From Elusimicrobiota bacterium (GTDB taxonomy: Bacteria; Elusimicrobiota; Endomicrobiia; Endomicrobiales; Endomicrobiaceae), in assembly GCA_031282945.1 (NCBI GenBank), contig JAITCX010000214.1, positions 1 to 9,928 on the forward strand: a DNA stretch of 9,928 nt. Direction: 5' to 3'. The notes beneath the pieces were generated by a model. The model worked only from the letters and a program-made list of their open reading frames with translations. It ran no database searches and had not been told where the DNA came from. How positions within the stretch are numbered: position 1 is the stretch's first letter; every line of letters starts with the position of its first letter. Both the position numbers and the translations under genes were made by a program. This document shows, piece by piece, positions 7,440 to 9,928 of this stretch.

Positions 7440-8561
7440 TTATTTTTCTAATTTCTGGTATATGGCGTACCTTTTATAAATTTTCCCGCCCATCATTTCA
7501 GAGGTTCTCTGGGTGGGGATATTGTCGTCTAGCACCCATGAAAGCTCGCAATGTTTATAACCTTTGGAAATTGCATAATTTAAAGTTTTGCTATACATTA
7601 TGGCTTCTATACCTTTATTGTGATATTCTTTTACAACGCCCATAATTAAAAGTCTAAGCGAATCTAATTTATTTTTATAATATAAAAATTTTGCCCACCC
7701 AAACGGAAACATTTTTCCATTCATCTTTTTTAATATTTTATTATAGTCGGGCGCCGCCACCAACATTCCCACAGGCGAGCCGTTCATTAAAGCGATAACA
7801 GCTAAATTTGGATCCACCAGCGGTTTTATGCGCACAGCCAAATCCTCAAATTCCTCGTCAGTCCAAGGCACAAAACCCCAATTTTTTTCCCATGCTCTAT
7901 TATATACCGACATCACCAATTTTAATTCCGATCTAAACTTTTTAAGATCCACCGGCCTAACTACAAGCGCGGGCATCTTTCTTTTTGCCATTTCCACAAT
8001 GCGCTCCAAACGCTTAACCCTTGAATCATTTGCAACATCCATATCATAAGCATACAGCTCTTTGATTTTTGTCAGCCCGCATTTTTGCGCCAAGTCTAAA
8101 TAATATTGAGGCGTATACGCCATCATTAAACTTGGAGATAAATTAAACCCCTCGCACACAAAACCGACTTCGTCATTTGTGCCAGGGTTCATTGGTCCCA
8201 TCATTTTATTTATGCCTTTAGATTTAAGCCAATTAAATGCAGCTTCATATAAAGCTTTGGCTGCGGCAATATCATTTATGCACTCAAAAAAACCAAAAAA
8301 ACCGCAGGCGTCATTTTGAAACTCTAAATAATTTCTGTCTATTATGGCGGCAATTTTTCCTACAGGATTGCCATTGTCGTCATAAACTAAAAAAAATTCC
8401 CGTTGAGCATGCAGCCAAAAAGGATTTAACTCGCTAGAATATAAAACCTTTAAATCTGAAACCAATGGAGGAACCCATGGACTAGATTTTGGATAAATTT
8501 TCCAAGCCAATTTCACAAAATCGTCAAATTGCTTTTCCGTTTTAACAACTTCTACTTTCAT
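7440..8561 (-). CDS. GNAT-fold acyltransferase-like protein, candidate bacterial ceramide synthase
   Basis: This 373-residue protein resembles the double-GNAT 'hypothetical/N-acetyltransferase' family that accompanies bacterial serine palmitoyltransferases. In Caulobacter a member of this kind (bCerS) N-acylates the sphingoid base to make ceramide. Seen here: a first half with FFLVYDDNGNPVGKIAA (57-73) and the family-like GPMNPGTNDEVGFVCEGF (122-139), then a second half with GSPVGMLVAAPDYN (261-274) and a GNAT acyl-CoA-loop-like EYHNKGIEAIMY (312-323), ending in the ELSWVLDDN (339-347) and KIYKRYAIYQK segments. Its ATG overlaps the spt-like stop as ATGA, so translation is coupled. Only a weak AGGCG lies upstream, consistent with re-initiation. 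The GNAT fold and family are well supported. The ceramide synthase role rests on the neighbouring genes and remembered family resemblance; another N- or O-acyl transfer is possible. Confidence 0.82.
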   Translation of the reverse strand: MKVEVVKTEKQFDDFVKLAWKIYPKSSPWVPPLVSDLKVLYSSELNPFWLHAQREFFLVYDDNGNPVGKIAAIIDRNYLEFQNDACGFFGFFECINDIAAAKALYEAAFNWLKSKGINKMMGPMNPGTNDEVGFVCEGFNLSPSLMMAYTPQYYLDLAQKCGLTKIKELYAYDMDVANDSRVKRLERIVEMAKRKMPALVVRPVDLKKFRSELKLVMSVYNRAWEKNWGFVPWTDEEFEDLAVRIKPLVDPNLAVIALMNGSPVGMLVAAPDYNKILKKMNGKMFPFGWAKFLYYKNKLDSLRLLIMGVVKEYHNKGIEAIMYSKTLNYAISKGYKHCELSWVLDDNIPTQRTSEMMGGKIYKRYAIYQKLEK

Positions 8562-9748
8562 TGTATAACGCCTAATTCCTTTCCAATTTTTCTAAAACTC
8601 TCCAAAATAATTTCAAGATCTTCTTCGCTGTGGGTTGCCATAAAACTGGTTCTAATTATTGCATGCCCCTCAGCCACCGCCGGACTTACAACAGGCGAAA
8701 CAAAAACGCCGGCGTCAAATAATTTACGCCACATCAAAAAAGCTTTTTCATCAGAACCAATCGCCAATGGAATAATCGGCGTTTGAGAAAGTCCAATATT
8801 ATACCCCATCCCTTTAAATTCCGCCGCCATCCTTTTTGAAATCTCTAAAAGGCGGATTCTCCTCTCGGGTTCCGCTATCATTAAATCTATAGCTTTATCA
8901 ATCGCGCCAACGCAGGCAGGCGGCAAACTGGCAGTAAAAATTAAAGAGCGCGCCGTATGTTTAATATATTGTATTATTTCTTTTTTTGCAGCGATAAAGC
9001 CGCCAATGGAAGCAAGAGATTTTGAAGCTGTAGCCATCACAACATCCACCTCAGGCTGCAAATGGAAATGCTGTCCCGTTCCCTGTCCCCCCTCCCCCAG
9101 CACGCCAAGCGAGTGAGCTTCATCTACAAAAACTCCAGCATTATATTTTTTTGCAAGTTCAACAATTTTAGGCAAATTACAAATATCGCCTTCCATAGAA
9201 AAGACGCCGTCTACTACAATTAAGGAGGACTTGCCTTGAGTGTTTATAAGCAGCCTCTCTAGATCATCCATATCATTATGTTTAAAACGAAGCATCGTTC
9301 CAAAAGATAAAAGGGCGCCGTCTATAATTGAGGCATGATCTAATTTATCTGTAAGCAAAATATCGCCTTTAACCGCAAGGGAAGTGAGAGCGCCGAGATT
9401 TGCATGGTGGCCTGTTGTAAAAAGAATCGCCTGCTCTTTTCCAATAAAAGATGCAAATTTTTGTTCAACTTTTTCGTGCAAATCATTTGTTCCATTTAAA
9501 TAACGCGAACCCGTACAGCTCGTTCCATATTTTTTAGCGGCCTCGCAAGAAGCTTCTATAATTGCCGGGTGATTAGCAAGCCCGAGATAATTATTAGAAC
9601 AGACAACAATTTTTTTTACGCCGTCAATTAAGACTTCCGGTCCCTGAGCCGATTCAACCCTTTGGAAATACGGATAGAACCCAATTTTCTTTAACTCTTC
9701 CGACCTTGTAAAATTGTAACATTTCTCAAAAATACCCTTACCTGCCAT
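8558..9748 (-). CDS. spt: Serine palmitoyltransferase-like alpha-oxoamine synthase (PLP-dependent)
   Basis: This 396-residue protein is a full-length fold-type I PLP enzyme of the alpha-oxoamine synthase family. These enzymes condense an amino acid with an acyl thioester and lose CO2. It opens with MAGKGIFEKCYNFTRSEELK and YPYF, typical of Spt-like members. PLP and substrate residues are visible: His138 (DKLDHAS, ring stacking), Asp209 and His212 (VDEAHSLG), the Schiff-base Lys243 (TASKSLASIGGF) and Arg366 (IIRTSFMATH, carboxylate binding). The Asp-His-Lys spacing matches that of Sphingomonas Spt. Predicted reaction: L-serine + palmitoyl thioester to 3-ketosphinganine in the cytoplasm or at the inner membrane. 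AAAAGGAG lies 8 nt before ATG 9748. Relatives KBL (glycine/acetyl-CoA) and BioF (alanine/pimeloyl) share all catalytic residues. Spt is preferred because of the N-terminus, the RTSFMATH motif and the epimerase and GNAT neighbours. No tdh or biotin gene is present. Confidence 0.87.
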   Translation of the reverse strand: MAGKGIFEKCYNFTRSEELKKIGFYPYFQRVESAQGPEVLIDGVKKIVVCSNNYLGLANHPAIIEASCEAAKKYGTSCTGSRYLNGTNDLHEKVEQKFASFIGKEQAILFTTGHHANLGALTSLAVKGDILLTDKLDHASIIDGALLSFGTMLRFKHNDMDDLERLLINTQGKSSLIVVDGVFSMEGDICNLPKIVELAKKYNAGVFVDEAHSLGVLGEGGQGTGQHFHLQPEVDVVMATASKSLASIGGFIAAKKEIIQYIKHTARSLIFTASLPPACVGAIDKAIDLMIAEPERRIRLLEISKRMAAEFKGMGYNIGLSQTPIIPLAIGSDEKAFLMWRKLFDAGVFVSPVVSPAVAEGHAIIRTSFMATHSEEDLEIILESFRKIGKELGVIQ

Positions 9749-9826
9749 TTACATAGCTCCTTTTGCTTTTTTAGAAGGAATATTCCCAAACCAGTCATAA
9801 AAAACACAAATGTTTCTTACAGCCAT
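9749..9826 (-). CDS. Possible 25-residue micro-ORF between the epimerase and spt genes
   Basis: A short frame starts at an ATG that overlaps the epimerase stop (ATGGCTGTAA) and ends in a TAA directly abutting the spt ATG, so it exactly fills the gap. It begins MAVRNICVFYDWFGN and ends KKAKGAM. A weak AAGGCG lies 5 nt before the ATG. The spt ribosome-binding site lies inside its last codons. It could be a real small protein, a coupling device that carries ribosomes from the epimerase to spt, or chance. No homologue is recognised. Confidence 0.28.
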   Translation of the reverse strand: MAVRNICVFYDWFGNIPSKKAKGAM

Positions 9827-9928
9827 TTATTCGCCTTATACCAAGTATATGTTATTTTAGCTCCTATTTCAATATTGAGAGGCTCAAAATTCAAATCTTT
9901 AAAGGTTTGAGCAGACTCCGCTATCCAA
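9817..9928 (-). CDS. C-terminal tail of a probable NAD-dependent epimerase/dehydratase (ceramide reductase-like)
   Basis: Only the last 36 codons and the stop are in the window; the 5' part lies beyond 9928. The reading frame gives SAQTFKDLNFEPLNIEIGAK followed by TWYKANKWL and a stop. This matches the typical end of extended short-chain dehydrogenases of the NAD-dependent epimerase family, where a '..LGFEP..(S/I).E.G...T..WY..N' segment closes the substrate domain. In Caulobacter-type sphingolipid clusters such a protein (CerR) reduces the 3-keto group of the ceramide intermediate, and it sits next to spt, as here. The tail is too short to separate it from UDP-sugar epimerases of the same superfamily, so the function is inferred mainly from its position upstream of spt. 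Confidence 0.7.
   Translation of the reverse strand, partial: WIAESAQTFKDLNFEPLNIEIGAKITYTWYKANKWL

Noticed and set aside
7109..7645. A 178-codon plus-strand frame with strongly hydrophobic stretches
   Set aside because: The Phe/Leu-rich segments are the complement of the Lys-rich tail of the 188-aa gene (AAA read as TTT), and the frame crosses two well-supported minus-strand genes.
8558..9748. Annotation as glycine C-acetyltransferase (kbl) or 8-amino-7-oxononanoate synthase (bioF)
   Set aside because: The catalytic residues are shared, but the N-terminal signature, the RTSFMATH segment and the epimerase and GNAT neighbours fit Spt better. No threonine dehydrogenase or biotin genes are nearby.

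Overview
The window is AT-rich and almost every gene lies on the minus strand, so transcription runs from the right end (9928) to the left (1). Alanine, glycine and arginine codons nevertheless often end in G or C (GCG, GCC, GGC, CGC). A lipid A-type acyltransferase points to a Gram-negative cell envelope. An Elusimicrobiota-like or similar AT-rich Gram-negative lineage would fit, but the window has no phylogenetic marker strong enough to settle this, so the placement is tentative.

Layout in the direction of transcription. (A) 9928-7440 is a compact lipid module: the C-terminal tail of what looks like an NAD-dependent epimerase/dehydratase (its 5' part lies outside the window), a possible 25-residue micro-ORF, a serine palmitoyltransferase-like alpha-oxoamine synthase, and a GNAT-fold acyltransferase-like protein that overlaps it by ATGA. 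This trio (epimerase or ceramide reductase, Spt, GNAT-type ceramide synthase) is the gene set described for ceramide synthesis in Caulobacter-type bacteria, so the window probably encodes part of a bacterial sphingolipid pathway. (B) 7425-6677 holds two unrecognised genes attached to the end of that module: a 188-residue protein with a very basic N-terminal tail and an aromatic-rich, beta-looking C-terminal domain, and an overlapping 65-residue single-pass membrane protein. An imperfect hairpin with a U-rich tail follows. (C) 6584-1062 is a tightly packed three-gene unit: the chromosome condensation ATPase Smc, a DUF362 protein with two 4Fe-4S cluster motifs, and an LpxL/HtrB-type acyltransferase. 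It ends in a clear intrinsic terminator at 937-974. (D) 573-936 is very AT-rich and has no convincing gene. (E) 572-1 is the N-terminal part of an AAA-ATPase-like protein of the DUF1703-type (PD-(D/E)XK-linked) family, cut by the window edge.

No tRNA, rRNA, CRISPR array, insertion sequence or integrase was seen. The most interesting content is the putative ceramide module with its two uncharacterised partners. Next is the regulatory arrangement directly upstream of smc, where a terminator-like hairpin sits only 26 nt before its start codon.
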